A DNA stretch of 64,000 nt from Alphaproteobacteria bacterium (GCA_015062585.1 SUUJ01000003.1:1-64000); one strand, 5' to 3'. Numbered from the stretch's first letter, positions 39,403 to 49,513 are shown. The notes: generated by a model not told the origin, from the sequence alone. A program made the numbers and translations.

Positions 39403-40713
39403 ATGCTTCCTCAAGAAATCATCAGAAAAAAACGCAACAATCAAGCATTAAGCACCGAAGAAATAAATGAATTTATCAAAGGCGTAACCGACGGAAGCAT
39501 TGTTGATGCTCAAACAGCATCTCTTACTATGGCCATTTTCTTAAACAAAATGACCAAAGAAGAAACCACCGCCTTAACTCTGGCCATGCGTGATTCCGGA
39601 GATGTCTTAAAATGGGACGATGTTGACGGGCCCATTATTGACAAACATTCTTCCGGCGGTGTCGGAGATAAAATAAGCTTAATGCTGGCTCCGATGCTAG
39701 CTGCCTGTGGCGGCTATTGTCCGATGATTTCAGGACGAGGCTTGGGACACACCGGCGGCACATTAGATAAATTTGACTCAATTCCGGGATATCAAACCCA
39801 ACCCAGCAACGAACTTTTTAAGAAAACCGTTAAAGAAGTAGGTTGTGCCATTATCGGTCAAACCGGCAACTTAGCTCCTGCTGATAAGAAAATTTATGCA
39901 ATCAGAGATGTTTGCGCCACAGTTGAATCTGTTGACTTGATTACAGCCTCAATTTTATCAAAAAAATTAGCTGCCGGACTTGATTGTTTGGTTATGGATC
40001 TAAAATGCGGCAACGGTGCTTTTATGGATTCACTTGAACGCGCCGAAGAATTAGCCTCATCAATTGTACGCGTAGCAAACTCTGCCGGCACCAAAACCAA
40101 AGCAGTAATTACTGATATGAATCAAGTTTTGGGTTATAATGTCGGCAATGCTTTGGAAGTAGCCGAAGCTGTTGATTACCTAAAAGGCAAAAACATTGAC
40201 CCGCGTATGCACGAAATAACCTTAGAACTTTGCGGCGAACTCCTTGTATCGGCAAACTTATTCGATTCTTTAGAACACGCTAAAGAAAGCCTTCAACAAG
40301 CTTTGGATTCCGGTCTTGCTCTGCAAAAATTTCAAGATATGGTTTCTTACCTTGGCGGCCCGAAAGACTTTTGCGAAGATGTTTGGAAATATTTACCCAA
40401 AGCCAAAATCATCCGCCCTGTATACGCCAAAGAAAGCGGTTATGTTTATTTTATGGACACCCGAGGTATAGGATTGAGTATTATCGAATTAAAAGGCGGT
40501 AGAACAACCCCTGATCAAAAGCTTGATTATGCAACCGGATATTCCGAATTTTGCCAACTTGGCGATATGGTTGACAAGAACAAGCCTTTGGCAATAATTC
40601 ATGCTCAAACCGAAGAACAATATGAAAAAGCCGCTGAAAGCCTGCTTAATTTGATAACCATATCCGACAAATCTCCAATACCGTCGCGTTGCGTTATCAA
40701 AAAAGTATCTTAA
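39403..40713 (+). CDS. deoA: Thymidine phosphorylase
   Basis: 436 residues, typical of DeoA. The signature DKHSSGGVGDKISLMLAPM (about 83-101) and GRGLGHTGGTLDKFDSIPG are intact, and the C-terminal domain has GIGLSIIELKGGR. It phosphorolyses thymidine and deoxyuridine. Last gene of the operon; a hairpin terminator follows at once. Confidence 0.96.
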   Translation: MLPQEIIRKKRNNQALSTEEINEFIKGVTDGSIVDAQTASLTMAIFLNKMTKEETTALTLAMRDSGDVLKWDDVDGPIIDKHSSGGVGDKISLMLAPMLAACGGYCPMISGRGLGHTGGTLDKFDSIPGYQTQPSNELFKKTVKEVGCAIIGQTGNLAPADKKIYAIRDVCATVESVDLITASILSKKLAAGLDCLVMDLKCGNGAFMDSLERAEELASSIVRVANSAGTKTKAVITDMNQVLGYNVGNALEVAEAVDYLKGKNIDPRMHEITLELCGELLVSANLFDSLEHAKESLQQALDSGLALQKFQDMVSYLGGPKDFCEDVWKYLPKAKIIRPVYAKESGYVYFMDTRGIGLSIIELKGGRTTPDQKLDYATGYSEFCQLGDMVDKNKPLAIIHAQTEEQYEKAAESLLNLITISDKSPIPSRCVIKKVS

Positions 40714-40718
40714 ATCAA

Positions 40719-40753
40719 AAAAAATCGCTTCTCATACAACGGAAGCGATTTTT
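40719..40753. terminator. Terminator between deoA and tolB (convergent)
   Basis: AAAAAATCGCTTC and GAAGCGATTTTT enclose a 10-nt loop; T runs on both strands allow use in both directions. Confidence 0.85.
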
Positions 40754-40756
40754 CAT

Positions 40757-42073
40757 TTAAGGTAACAAAGGCGACCAAGCCGGGTCCGAAGCATCAGCCG
40801 GTGTTATAATTTGTCGTTCGTTATAACCGGTCAAATCAATTGAATAAAGCTTAACCGGTGGTGTTGCTTTGCCTCGACCTTTGTCCTGACGAAAATATAT
40901 CAACACACGACCGTTTGGTGACCAAGTCGGACCTTCAACCAAATATCCGGAAGTCAGCAATCTTTCGCCTGATCCGTCCGGATACATCACCCCGATATAA
41001 AACTGACCGCCTGCCATTTTGGTAAAAGCAATATAATCGCCTCTGGGTGACCAAACCGGAGTAGCATAACGACCGTTACCAAAGCTTATTCTCTTAACAT
41101 TAGAGCCGTCAGCATCCATAACATATAATTGTTGATTACCGCCTCGGTCAGAGTTAAACACAATCTGACTACCATCAGGCGAATAGCTCGGACTGGTATC
41201 AATTGCGCCACTATGTGTCAGTCTTTTTTTCTTCCTTGTTTTGATATCCATTTCATAGATATCACTTTTACCATTGTGAGCATAGGACATCAAAACCTTT
41301 TCACTATCTGGTGAAAAACGCGGCGCAAAAGTCATTCCGGGAAAATCACCCAAAACTTCTTGTTCGCCTGTTTCAATATCCAAAATATAAACTCTCGGAA
41401 TATTTCCGGCATATGACATATAGGTAATTTTTTGCAAATTCGGCGAAAAACGCGGTGTTAAAGCCATTGACGCTCCATTTGTCAAAAATTTGTGATTTTC
41501 GCCGTCTTGATCCATAATAGCCAAGCGTTTTACCCTTTTGGTCGCCGGACCTGATTCTGAAACATATACAATTCTGGTATCAAAATACCCCTTTTCACCG
41601 GTCAACCTTTCGTATATGGTATCGGCAATCACATGAGCAATTCTCCGCCAGTTATCTTTGGTTGTAGTAAAAGACTGCCCCTCCATCTGATTTTCGGCAT
41701 ATACATCCCACAATCTGAACGAAACCTTTATATTATTGTTATCAACTTCAACAATTTCGCTTTGAATTAAGGCCTGAGCCTTAATAGCTTTCCAATCCAA
41801 AAACTCCGGTTCCTGATCCATTGAAGAAAACTCTTGGATATAACTGTCACTATCAATTACTCTAAACAAACCCGAGCGTTCCAAATCGGCTTTTACAACT
41901 TCTAAAATATTGTCACCTTGCTGACCTATAAAAAATCCGTCATGAATAACACTAGGTATGGCAATCGGCATCGGATCGCGCATTGCCCCGCTTACATCAA
42001 TCGCTAACTCTGCTCTTGCGACAGAACATGTAATCAAGCTAATCAACAAACAAACAAACAATTTTAATTTCAT
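40757..42073 (-). CDS. tolB: Tol-Pal system periplasmic protein TolB
   Basis: 438 residues. A Sec signal peptide ([21 protein letters not shown]) leads to the mature ELAIDVSG, giving a periplasmic protein. An N-terminal domain (to about 160) and a six-bladed propeller with repeats such as [26 protein letters not shown] and [12 protein letters not shown] follow. TolB links outer-membrane Pal with TolA during cell constriction. tolQ, tolR, tolA and pal are not adjacent, unlike the usual cluster. The ATG at 42073 is preferred over the upstream GTG, since GAGG lies 10 nt ahead. Confidence 0.93.
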   Translation of the reverse strand: MKLKLFVCLLISLITCSVARAELAIDVSGAMRDPMPIAIPSVIHDGFFIGQQGDNILEVVKADLERSGLFRVIDSDSYIQEFSSMDQEPEFLDWKAIKAQALIQSEIVEVDNNNIKVSFRLWDVYAENQMEGQSFTTTKDNWRRIAHVIADTIYERLTGEKGYFDTRIVYVSESGPATKRVKRLAIMDQDGENHKFLTNGASMALTPRFSPNLQKITYMSYAGNIPRVYILDIETGEQEVLGDFPGMTFAPRFSPDSEKVLMSYAHNGKSDIYEMDIKTRKKKRLTHSGAIDTSPSYSPDGSQIVFNSDRGGNQQLYVMDADGSNVKRISFGNGRYATPVWSPRGDYIAFTKMAGGQFYIGVMYPDGSGERLLTSGYLVEGPTWSPNGRVLIYFRQDKGRGKATPPVKLYSIDLTGYNERQIITPADASDPAWSPLLP

Positions 42074-42199
42074 TTGCAAAAACCTCACAATTTTTCATTT
42101 TTCCATATTCTAATCAATTTTGGTTAAGATTCAATTAGCACATTAGTTAAATTTATTATCTTTCTTGACAAATTTTATTATTTTCATAATCTTATTTTT

Positions 42200-42658
42200 A
42201 TGGAAATAAAAGACATAAAAACAATTTTACCAAAAGGACGATCGATTTTAGCCTTTGATTACGGCGAAAAGCGACTGGGCGTTGCTGTATCTGATTTGTT
42301 GCTAATGACCGCTAATCCGCTAAAAATTATCTATCGTTCAACTTTTGACAAAGACCTTGCGCAAATCAAACAAATTATCGAAGAAAAAGAAGTCGGTGCC
42401 ATCATTTACGGGTTACCTCTTCAAATGAACGGTAGCGAAGGAAAAACAACCGAAATGGTCAAAGATTTTGCCGACAAAATTGCCAAACACATCAATTTAC
42501 CCTATGCATTTTGGGATGAAAGATTATCATCTCGAGCTGTCGAAAATTTTCTAATCAAAGAAATTGATATGTCGCGTTCCAAAAGAAAAGAAACTTTGGA
42601 CGCCTCTGCCGCAGCCTATATATTGCAAGGCGTTTTAGATTCACTGGCATATTTATAA
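42200..42658 (+). CDS. ruvX: Putative pre-16S rRNA nuclease / Holliday junction resolvase-like
   Basis: 152 residues, YqgF fold. The RNase H-like strand ILAFDYGEKRLGVAVSD carries the first catalytic Asp, IIYGLPLQMNGSEG follows, and WDERLSSRAVENFL supplies the later acidic residues. Homologues process the 16S rRNA 5' end. No clear ribosome site is seen. Its 3' end overlaps the convergent amidase gene by 43 bp. Confidence 0.92.
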   Translation: MEIKDIKTILPKGRSILAFDYGEKRLGVAVSDLLLMTANPLKIIYRSTFDKDLAQIKQIIEEKEVGAIIYGLPLQMNGSEGKTTEMVKDFADKIAKHINLPYAFWDERLSSRAVENFLIKEIDMSRSKRKETLDASAAAYILQGVLDSLAYL

Positions 42659-43347
42659 GCCACAGCCTTTAGAGTTTGCAAAAACAGTTCATCGTTAAGC
42701 AATTTATCATCACCTTCGCCGATATTATCGACCAATTCCGCCACTTTTTTGACTTCTGCAACTTTTTGCGGTAAAAACCTGCGACAAAAAGCATAGGCTG
42801 AAGCATAAACATTGCTTACATCATAGCCGATAATTTCGAGTAATTCCGCAACTGAAAAATCATTTATTTTTTTATAATCGGATATTTTATACCAAAAGCC
42901 GATATTCTCTTTAGCCAATTCCCGCCAAAAAAATGCCTTTCCCGGATCTGGTTTTCTTGTAGGTGCGATATCTGAATGACCGACAATATTTTCCGGCCTT
43001 ATCTTATATTTTCTCATTAGTTTTTTAATCAGTTCGATTCCCGATTTTATCTGTTCCGGTCTAAATTTTTTCTGTCCCAAAGTTTTTGAGCAAAATTCAA
43101 TCCCGATAGAGTGCGAGTTAACATCTTCAACCCCACGCCAATACGACACTCCGGCATGCCTTGCTCTATGTTTTTCACCAACCAATTGCCAGATTTCACC
43201 ATCTTCGGCTATCACATAATGTGAACTTACCTCATTATTCTCAAACGATTTTATTGCCTCTTTCACATCAAATGCCACCGCATGCAAAACAATCATATCG
43301 ATTTTGCTTTTTCTTACTCCGTAATATGGCAATAATTTTCTTCTCAT
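42616..43347 (-). CDS. N-acetylmuramoyl-L-alanine amidase, AmpD-like
   Basis: 243 residues. The Amidase_2 zinc fold shows MIVLHAVAFDVKEA (first His), SSHYVIAEDGEIWQLV, GIEFCSK and GHSDIAPTRKPDPG (second His and Asp). It cleaves the bond between muramic acid and the peptide; with no signal peptide it would act in the cytoplasm on recycled fragments, like AmpD. The C-terminal ~80 residues are of unknown function. ATGA overlap with the DnaJ-domain gene upstream marks it as last of the pyk operon. Confidence 0.88.
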   Translation of the reverse strand: MRRKLLPYYGVRKSKIDMIVLHAVAFDVKEAIKSFENNEVSSHYVIAEDGEIWQLVGEKHRARHAGVSYWRGVEDVNSHSIGIEFCSKTLGQKKFRPEQIKSGIELIKKLMRKYKIRPENIVGHSDIAPTRKPDPGKAFFWRELAKENIGFWYKISDYKKINDFSVAELLEIIGYDVSNVYASAYAFCRRFLPQKVAEVKKVAELVDNIGEGDDKLLNDELFLQTLKAVAYKYASESKTPCNI

Positions 43348-44504
43348 TTTTTTCCTTTTGCTTTTACAATTTCTTGATACGCCAAATTTATTTCAGCCAT
43401 TCGCTTAGTGGCAATTTTTATTTCTTTTTCCGATGCATTGGTCAATTTATCAGGATGATATATCACAATAAGCTTTTTCCATCTGGCTTTGATTTCTTCC
43501 ATATCCGCATCATAAGAAAGTCCCAAAACATCATAAAACCCCATCAGTTTTTTACTTATCGGATTAGGCTTAAACTCCTTTTTCAATCTGGCAAAAGATC
43601 TGTCATCAAGCCCGATTATTTTTGCTACTTTTTTCAGCATCCGCATTTCTGCTTCACCGATAACCTCATCAGCCGAAGCTATCTTAAACAAATTTTCAAT
43701 CGAAACATCTTTCAAATTTTCATTGTTTCGGGTCAAACTTTCCAACATATCGGCATATTTTTCCAAAGAAAATTTGTGCTTTTGTTTGTTTTCAAAAATC
43801 TCATAAACAAAAGATTTTTGTTCCGGTTTTACTGCAAACACCTGACAAAACTTTTTTCTTTCTTTGTCGTTAATCTTACCGTCTGCCTCAACAATCAGCG
43901 CCGCTAAAGCCGCCATAATTTCCAAATAGCGCCTGTGCTCACCGACTTGAGCATCGCGCCATAGTTTTAACGGATTGATTTTTTGCCAATAGTTTCTAAG
44001 CATATTAAACGGCATCAGCTTTGCACCCTCAAGCCTGCGATAATCTGCAATAAATCCAAGTATTATACCGACAAATATCAATATCGGACTTTTTAACAAA
44101 AAGCCTACTATACCGCCCAAAATTTTACCCCAGTTATTATCAAAAAAATGATCTGTTTTTTTCTTAATTTTTCTCAATTTAGAATTTTTGGGCATATCAA
44201 AAATAAATTGTCCGGCAATAAACAACAAAATAAAGCCTATCAGCCCGAATAATATCAACCCCAAAAGTCCAAACCAAATTTTACCCCAAATATTGCCGTC
44301 TAATCGGTTATAATACTTATAATATTTATACGGTAGCTTGATTCTGATAATATCATCCAAATGATTTATTTGCTTTTCGATATTTCTGATAACATATGTT
44401 TTATCAATCAACATATGTCCTAAAAACAAACCGACTAACAATCCGTTCAGACCAAATAACCTAAGTCCGATTAAAGCAAGTGTCAATTTTCCCAATGGCG
44501 ACAT
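43344..44504 (-). CDS. DjlA-like membrane J-domain co-chaperone with TerB domain
   Basis: 386 residues. The N-terminal part holds about three hydrophobic segments (within 1-35, 70-95 and 130-155); the TerB-like helical domain is at ~190-290; the C-terminal J domain is at 322-386, with VIYHPDKL bearing the essential HPD. It should recruit DnaK to the membrane. DjlA of enterobacteria has one membrane segment; the extra ones here and the glycine-rich loops are unusual. It is 18 nt after pgeF and overlaps the amidase gene. Confidence 0.85.
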   Translation of the reverse strand: MSPLGKLTLALIGLRLFGLNGLLVGLFLGHMLIDKTYVIRNIEKQINHLDDIIRIKLPYKYYKYYNRLDGNIWGKIWFGLLGLILFGLIGFILLFIAGQFIFDMPKNSKLRKIKKKTDHFFDNNWGKILGGIVGFLLKSPILIFVGIILGFIADYRRLEGAKLMPFNMLRNYWQKINPLKLWRDAQVGEHRRYLEIMAALAALIVEADGKINDKERKKFCQVFAVKPEQKSFVYEIFENKQKHKFSLEKYADMLESLTRNNENLKDVSIENLFKIASADEVIGEAEMRMLKKVAKIIGLDDRSFARLKKEFKPNPISKKLMGFYDVLGLSYDADMEEIKARWKKLIVIYHPDKLTNASEKEIKIATKRMAEINLAYQEIVKAKGKK

Positions 44505-44521
44505 TATCTAAAGTCCTTATT

Positions 44522-45283
44522 CTATAATGTGATTACCGAAACATGGTTAGGAAAGTCTTTCGGTTCACTAACCAATCCCTGATGAGTAAATCGCCTAAAA
44601 CTAAAATACTCATCCTCCAGTGTATAGGTATCCAGATAGGCTGTCTCAATATTTTCAATTCCGGCTTTTTTCAATCTATCCAAGCAATAGTTAGGCAAAT
44701 CAAAATAAAAATACCCTTTTCTCTTACCGACAACAAAATATTTTTCATTTTCTTTTGCCTGCTCTAAAAACTGATTATAAAAACTTTCATCTACCTCATA
44801 CGATTTTTGCATAACACAAGGGCCGATTGCCGCTTTAATATTCTTCAATTCTGCCCCGTTTTCAATCATCAGTTTTATAACATTTTCCATAATTCCCTTA
44901 AAAGCTCCGCGCCAACCGGCATGAGCCGCCCCGATTACACCGTTCTTTCTGTCTTCAAACAATACCGGTGCACAATCAGCCGTCCTTACACAAAGCCCGA
45001 TTCCCTTATTTTTAGTAACCGTTCCGTCCGCAACAACACTATCCCAAGAAGCCTCTTCTATATATACGGCTACATTACTGACACCTTGGTTAAGCAACAC
45101 CAAATTTTCTTTTTCCAAACCGACCTTGTTTGCAATTGTTTGCAAGTTTTTCATTAAATCTTCTTTATCATCATAACTCTTGGTATTAGCGTTTAAGCTT
45201 GCATATTTTCCTTTAGAAAAACCACCGCTGCTTCCGAAAAAACAATGCTTGTTTTTATCCAAATTGTTTGCTTGCCAAGTCAT
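44522..45283 (-). CDS. pgeF: Peptidoglycan editing factor / multicopper-type laccase-domain protein
   Basis: 253 residues, YfiH family. The metal-site signature CVRTADCAPVLFED (about 95-108) and GAAHAGWRGAFKGI (about 118-131) with the GPCVMQKSYEVD motif are intact. PgeF homologues remove wrongly incorporated amino acids from cell-wall precursors or cleave purine nucleosides. The second activity would suit the neighbouring deoB, and the first the amidase. The ribosome site GGAGGG is inside the end of deoB. Confidence 0.9.
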   Translation of the reverse strand: MTWQANNLDKNKHCFFGSSGGFSKGKYASLNANTKSYDDKEDLMKNLQTIANKVGLEKENLVLLNQGVSNVAVYIEEASWDSVVADGTVTKNKGIGLCVRTADCAPVLFEDRKNGVIGAAHAGWRGAFKGIMENVIKLMIENGAELKNIKAAIGPCVMQKSYEVDESFYNQFLEQAKENEKYFVVGKRKGYFYFDLPNYCLDRLKKAGIENIETAYLDTYTLEDEYFSFRRFTHQGLVSEPKDFPNHVSVITL

Positions 45284-45289
45284 CTTGTT

Positions 45290-46483
45290 CTAATCCCTCC
45301 AAAAAGACTTTCCTTCATCAAGTTCAAGCCCCAATATTTCAGCCACCGTTTGCCCTACATCAGCAAAAGTATCGCGACAACCGACATATTTCTCTTCAAT
45401 GTTTTTACTAAACATCAATACCGGAATTTGTTCTCTGGTATGGTCTGTCCCTCTAAAGGTCGGGTCATTACCATGATCTGCCACAATAAAAGCCACATCA
45501 TCTTCACGCATTACATTAACAATTTCAGGCAATCTTTCATCAAAATATTCCAATGCCCTGGCATAGCCTTCTAAGTTGCGACGATGACCATACAACATAT
45601 CGAAATCAACAAAATTGGTAAAAATCAAGCTATTATCCGATGCTGTTTTACCTTCACTCAAAGTTTTATCCCAAAGCTCCTCAAGACCCGAGGCTAAAAC
45701 TTTTTTCCCTACTCCGCAACCGGCATAGATATCACTGATTTTACCGATGGCAATTACCTCTTTTCCGCTATCTTTTACCACATCAAGCAAAGTTTTTTTA
45801 GGAGGTTTTACCGAATAGTCATGACGATTCTTGGTTCTGACAAATTCGCCTTTTTTTTCCCCGACAAACGGTCTGGCAATAACTCTGCCGATATTATAAG
45901 GCTTCAGCTCCTCAAAAGCAATTTGACAAACCTCATACAATCTTTCCAAACCAAAATATTTTTCGCTTGCCGCAATCTGAAAACAACTGTCTGCTGAAGT
46001 ATAGCAAATCGGCTTTCCTGATTTGATATGCTCTTCACCTAGTTCTTCAATAATTTCCGTACCGGAAGCTGCCTTGTTCCCCAAAATACCGTTCAAACCG
46101 GCTCTTTTACAAATTTTATCAATAAGCTCCTTCGGAAAAGACGGATAATCCGGCTTAAAATATCCCCAAGGCGATGTAACAGCTACTCCGGCCAATTCCC
46201 AATGCCCCGACGAAGTATCTTTGGCAAGACTTACTTCTTTGCAATTGCCGTATTTGGCATTCAAATTGATTTTTGCATCGCTACTTGAAAGCTCTCTGTT
46301 CAAGCCTGTTGCCTTATTAGACGCTTTAACCAGACCGAGTTTTACCAAATTAGGTATCTTCAAATCAGGATAATTATCTGCAATATGCCCGAAAGTATCA
46401 GCGCCTTCATCTCCAAAATCTTTGGCATCTTTTGCACCGCCGATTCCAAATGAATCCATCATCAAAATAAACACTCTAGGCAT
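45290..46483 (-). CDS. deoB: Phosphopentomutase
   Basis: 397 residues, alkaline-phosphatase superfamily. The metal-binding MDSFGIGGAKD at the N-terminus, the catalytic-threonine segment LAKDTSSGHWE (about 88), and VADHGNDPTFRGTDHTRE near the C-terminus are intact. It moves phosphate between C1 and C5 of (deoxy)ribose, joining PunA/DeoA products to DeoC and the pentose pathway. It is located in the pyk operon, not with deoC-deoA. Confidence 0.95.
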   Translation of the reverse strand: MPRVFILMMDSFGIGGAKDAKDFGDEGADTFGHIADNYPDLKIPNLVKLGLVKASNKATGLNRELSSSDAKINLNAKYGNCKEVSLAKDTSSGHWELAGVAVTSPWGYFKPDYPSFPKELIDKICKRAGLNGILGNKAASGTEIIEELGEEHIKSGKPICYTSADSCFQIAASEKYFGLERLYEVCQIAFEELKPYNIGRVIARPFVGEKKGEFVRTKNRHDYSVKPPKKTLLDVVKDSGKEVIAIGKISDIYAGCGVGKKVLASGLEELWDKTLSEGKTASDNSLIFTNFVDFDMLYGHRRNLEGYARALEYFDERLPEIVNVMREDDVAFIVADHGNDPTFRGTDHTREQIPVLMFSKNIEEKYVGCRDTFADVGQTVAEILGLELDEGKSFWRD

Positions 46484-46508
46484 ATTTTACCCTCTCAAAA
46501 TGATTTTA

Positions 46509-47933
46509 TTATTTAATCTTTATGGTATGGAGCAAGTTAGTGCGTCCCTTAATACTCAACGGGAAACCTGCCGTAATAATAATGTGATCGCCAGCCTTTG
46601 CCAAACCGATTTTTTTGACATGTTTAATTGCATATTTTTCAACATTAGAAAACATCTTAAAACTGCTCTTGTTTACATATGGCTTAACGCCCCAAACAAT
46701 TGCCATTTGTCTTGCCACTTTCAAACTGGGCGATAATGCCAATATCGGCAAATCGGGGCGTTCTCTGGCAGTTAAAAATGTGGTAAATCCCGATGATGAA
46801 AAGCTTACGATTGCTTTCAAATTTTTCAAAGTTCCCGACAATTCGGAAGCCGCATAAGTAATTGCATCGGCTTCATCGGCCGCAAACGGTCTTCTTCTTG
46901 AAGAATTCATCAATTCAAAAAATAACGGATCGCTTTCCACTTGATCAATAATCGAATGCATCATCTTAACCGCTTCAACCGGATACTTACCGGCAGCCGT
47001 TTCAGCCGAAAGCATAACCGTGTCAGCACCATCATATACCGCTGTCGCCACATCAGACACTTCGGCGCGTGTCGGTGTCGGATTTATAATCATCGATTCT
47101 AGCATTTGTGTAGCAATAATTACCGGTTTTGCATACATTCTGCATCTTTTCACAATTCTTTTTTGCAAAACCGGAACTGTCGGCAAAGGACATTCCACAC
47201 CCAAATCACCGCGTGCCACCATAATAGCGTCAGATTCTCTTACAATATTATCCAAATCTTCAATTGCACTTGGTTTTTCCAACTTTGAAATTATCTTGGC
47301 ACGATTACCGATAAGTTTTTTAACTTCTAAAATATCTTCAACGCGTTGAATAAAAGATAAACCAATCCAATCAACTTCGTTTTTCAATGCAAATTTGATA
47401 TCCTTTTTATCCTTTTCGGTAACGGCGGAAATTTTCAATTTTGTATTTGGCAAGTTTACACCTTTGTGGCTGGAAATATATCCGCCAACTTTTACAACCG
47501 TTTCAATTATACTTTTAGTAGCCTTAACCACATCCAAAACGATATAACCGTCATTAACCAATAATTTATCGCCAACCTTAACTGCGGCAAAAATTTCTTT
47601 GTGCGGAAGACAAACTCTTGACGCATCGCCCAAAGTATTTTTCATGTCAAAAGTAAATCTTTGACCTTCTTCCAACCAAACTTTTTCTTCCTTAAAATTA
47701 CCCACACGCAGCTTAGGACCTTGCATATCTGCCAAAATAGCAATAACTTTTCCTTTTTCTTTTTCCAACTTTCGAATAATTTTAATTCGCTCTTTATGTT
47801 CATCATAGGTGCCATGACTGAAATTGATTCTAAAGGCATCAGCGCCGGCATCAATCAACTCGGCTATTTTTTCTTTTGTAGCCGAAGAAGGTCCGATTGT
47901 TGCTAAAATTTTTGTATGTGTTCCAAATGGCAT
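46509..47933 (-). CDS. pyk: Pyruvate kinase
   Basis: 474 residues. It converts phosphoenolpyruvate and ADP to pyruvate and ATP. The N-terminal TKILATIGPSS, the substrate/Mg loop IMVARGDLGVE, MLESMI and DTVMLSAETAAGKYPVEAV are intact. The C-terminal domain ends KGRTNLLHTIKIK. It is the first gene of pyk-deoB-pgeF-djlA-ampD, which links nucleoside-sugar degradation to lower glycolysis. No transport signal. Confidence 0.96.
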   Translation of the reverse strand: MPFGTHTKILATIGPSSATKEKIAELIDAGADAFRINFSHGTYDEHKERIKIIRKLEKEKGKVIAILADMQGPKLRVGNFKEEKVWLEEGQRFTFDMKNTLGDASRVCLPHKEIFAAVKVGDKLLVNDGYIVLDVVKATKSIIETVVKVGGYISSHKGVNLPNTKLKISAVTEKDKKDIKFALKNEVDWIGLSFIQRVEDILEVKKLIGNRAKIISKLEKPSAIEDLDNIVRESDAIMVARGDLGVECPLPTVPVLQKRIVKRCRMYAKPVIIATQMLESMIINPTPTRAEVSDVATAVYDGADTVMLSAETAAGKYPVEAVKMMHSIIDQVESDPLFFELMNSSRRRPFAADEADAITYAASELSGTLKNLKAIVSFSSSGFTTFLTARERPDLPILALSPSLKVARQMAIVWGVKPYVNKSSFKMFSNVEKYAIKHVKKIGLAKAGDHIIITAGFPLSIKGRTNLLHTIKIK

Positions 47934-48073
47934 AATTTTATTTCCTTATACTATAATATAATTTGTTATTCATGATATATAAAATAAGTTAATAAGGTGT
48001 TATTTTTATACTTGTAAATAGCAAAATAATTTGTTACTTTGAGGCAACATTTTTTTATAGCAAGGAGATAAAA

Positions 48074-48328
48074 ATGACTGAACAAACAACTCAAACCGGT
48101 GGTATTGCCGCTGACAGACTTCGTTCTTTAATCGAAAGAATAGAGCGCCTGGAAGAAGAAAAGAAAGCTCTATCCGGTGATATTCGTGATATTTTTGCCG
48201 AGGCTAAATCAGCCGGCTTTGATGTAAAAATCATGCGCGCCGTTATCAAGCTTCGCAAGATGAACGCGGCTGATCGTGACGAACAAGAATTTTTGCTCGA
48301 CACCTACAAAAAAGCATTAGATATTTAA
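48074..48328 (+). CDS. gapR: GapR-like nucleoid-associated protein (DUF2312)
   Basis: 84 residues: GIAADRLRSLIERIERLEEE, IFAEAKSAGFDVKIM, and DEQEFLLDTYKKALDI, all typical of DUF2312, which is almost restricted to alphaproteobacteria. Caulobacter GapR clamps overtwisted AT-rich DNA ahead of replication and transcription. AAGGAG precedes the ATG. A terminator follows immediately. Confidence 0.94.
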   Translation: MTEQTTQTGGIAADRLRSLIERIERLEEEKKALSGDIRDIFAEAKSAGFDVKIMRAVIKLRKMNAADRDEQEFLLDTYKKALDI

Positions 48329-48330
48329 TA

Positions 48331-48360
48331 AAAAAGCCTCTTAACCGAGGCTCTTTTTTT
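48331..48360. terminator. Terminator after gapR
   Basis: AAAAAGCCTC-TTAACC-GAGGCTC followed by eight T. It also ends within a base of the chromate-transporter stop on the other strand. Confidence 0.85.
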
Positions 48361-48881
48361 TACAAGGTTTTTAACAAAATTCCCAAAACACCCGATAAAC
48401 ATAAATAATAAATCGGGCTTTTTTTCCAAATTCGCATCATCGCGATTATTACGGCCAAAAACAATATTTCCGTATTGCCGACTATCACTATTTTTCCCAA
48501 CTCCAAACCGGCAAACAAAATCATTGCCAATACAGCCGGTCGGATACCGTTCAAAACATCTTTTACTCTGACATTACAGCTATATTTTCCCATTACCTTA
48601 GCTATTATAATCATAATTATAACCGACGGCAAAACTAATGACAATGTTGCTAAAATTCCGCCACCGATTCCACCGGCATTAAATCCGGCAAAAGTAGCCA
48701 TATTCACACCGATAGGCCCCGGAGTTGACTCGGATATTGCAATCATATCAGCTAATTCTTGTTTGCTGAACCAATCATATTTATCAGCCAAATCAAACAA
48801 AAACGGAACTGTGACCAAACCGCCGCCGATGGCCAACAAACCTATCTTAAAAAATTCCAAAACCAACAAAATATATGTCAT
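48360..48881 (-). CDS. Chromate transporter, CHR domain half (second gene)
   Basis: 173 residues with several hydrophobic helices. The conserved CHR features are GGGLVTVPFL near the N-terminus and ESTPGPIGVNMATFAGF (about 50). The family occurs either as a double-length protein or as two half-size genes; this is the short pair type. It overlaps the end of the other half by 4 bp, so both are translated together and likely form the functional dimer in the inner membrane. Real substrate (chromate, sulfate or other) cannot be told. Confidence 0.88.
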   Translation of the reverse strand: MTYILLVLEFFKIGLLAIGGGLVTVPFLFDLADKYDWFSKQELADMIAISESTPGPIGVNMATFAGFNAGGIGGGILATLSLVLPSVIIMIIIAKVMGKYSCNVRVKDVLNGIRPAVLAMILFAGLELGKIVIVGNTEILFLAVIIAMMRIWKKSPIYYLCLSGVLGILLKTL

Positions 48882-49423
48882 TTTATCAATCTTCTCTTAA
48901 TTTCACCAACACCCAAAGCCACACAACCGGCCAAAACCACTAACAAAACCGCCGATATGTTTACTCCGACCAACAGCCCTATTGCGCCAAGAAAAATCAC
49001 AACATTGTATACGCTTCTCAAATTCTTTTTTGCCAAATCATAAATAATATTTAGAATTAGCGCTACAACACAAATTCTAATTCCGTAAAAAGCATATACC
49101 ACATAACGATTATCCATAAAATTTTTCAATACCGACGCAATCAGGGTAATAATGACAACCGACGGAACAATCATTCCCAAAGTTGCAGCTATGGCGCCTT
49201 TAATCTTTGCCTGATTATATCCGATAAATGTTGCCACATTAACTGCAATAATACCCGGTGTACATTGTCCGATAGAATACAAGTCGAGCAATTCTTCTTC
49301 GCTTAAATATTTTCGTTTATCCACCACTTCGGCTTTTAGTAACGGCAACATTGCATAACCACCGCCAAAGGTAAATAAACCCACCTTGAAAAATATCTTA
49401 AACAATTTCCATAACTCACGCAT
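48878..49423 (-). CDS. Chromate transporter, CHR domain half (first gene)
   Basis: 181 residues. GGGYAMLPLLKAEVV and GQCTPGIIAVNVATFIGY are the CHR motifs. Five or so hydrophobic helices follow; a hydrophobic C-terminal stretch (VNISAVLLVVLAGCVALGV) precedes a basic end. It is the upstream partner of the 173-aa half, with ATGA-type overlap, and is divergent from pntAA. Confidence 0.88.
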   Translation of the reverse strand: MRELWKLFKIFFKVGLFTFGGGYAMLPLLKAEVVDKRKYLSEEELLDLYSIGQCTPGIIAVNVATFIGYNQAKIKGAIAATLGMIVPSVVIITLIASVLKNFMDNRYVVYAFYGIRICVVALILNIIYDLAKKNLRSVYNVVIFLGAIGLLVGVNISAVLLVVLAGCVALGVGEIKRRLIK

Positions 49424-49513
49424 AAAAACTTATCTTTCATCTGTTGTTATTACTCTTAAAAATGAATATATCGCATATATGGTTTTATATTAGTTAACAT
49501 TTTAAGATAAAAA

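Noticed and set aside
43161-43907. 248-aa plus-strand ORF opposite the amidase and DjlA-like genes
   Set aside because: Phe/Tyr-rich shadow translation; both opposite frames have clear domains.
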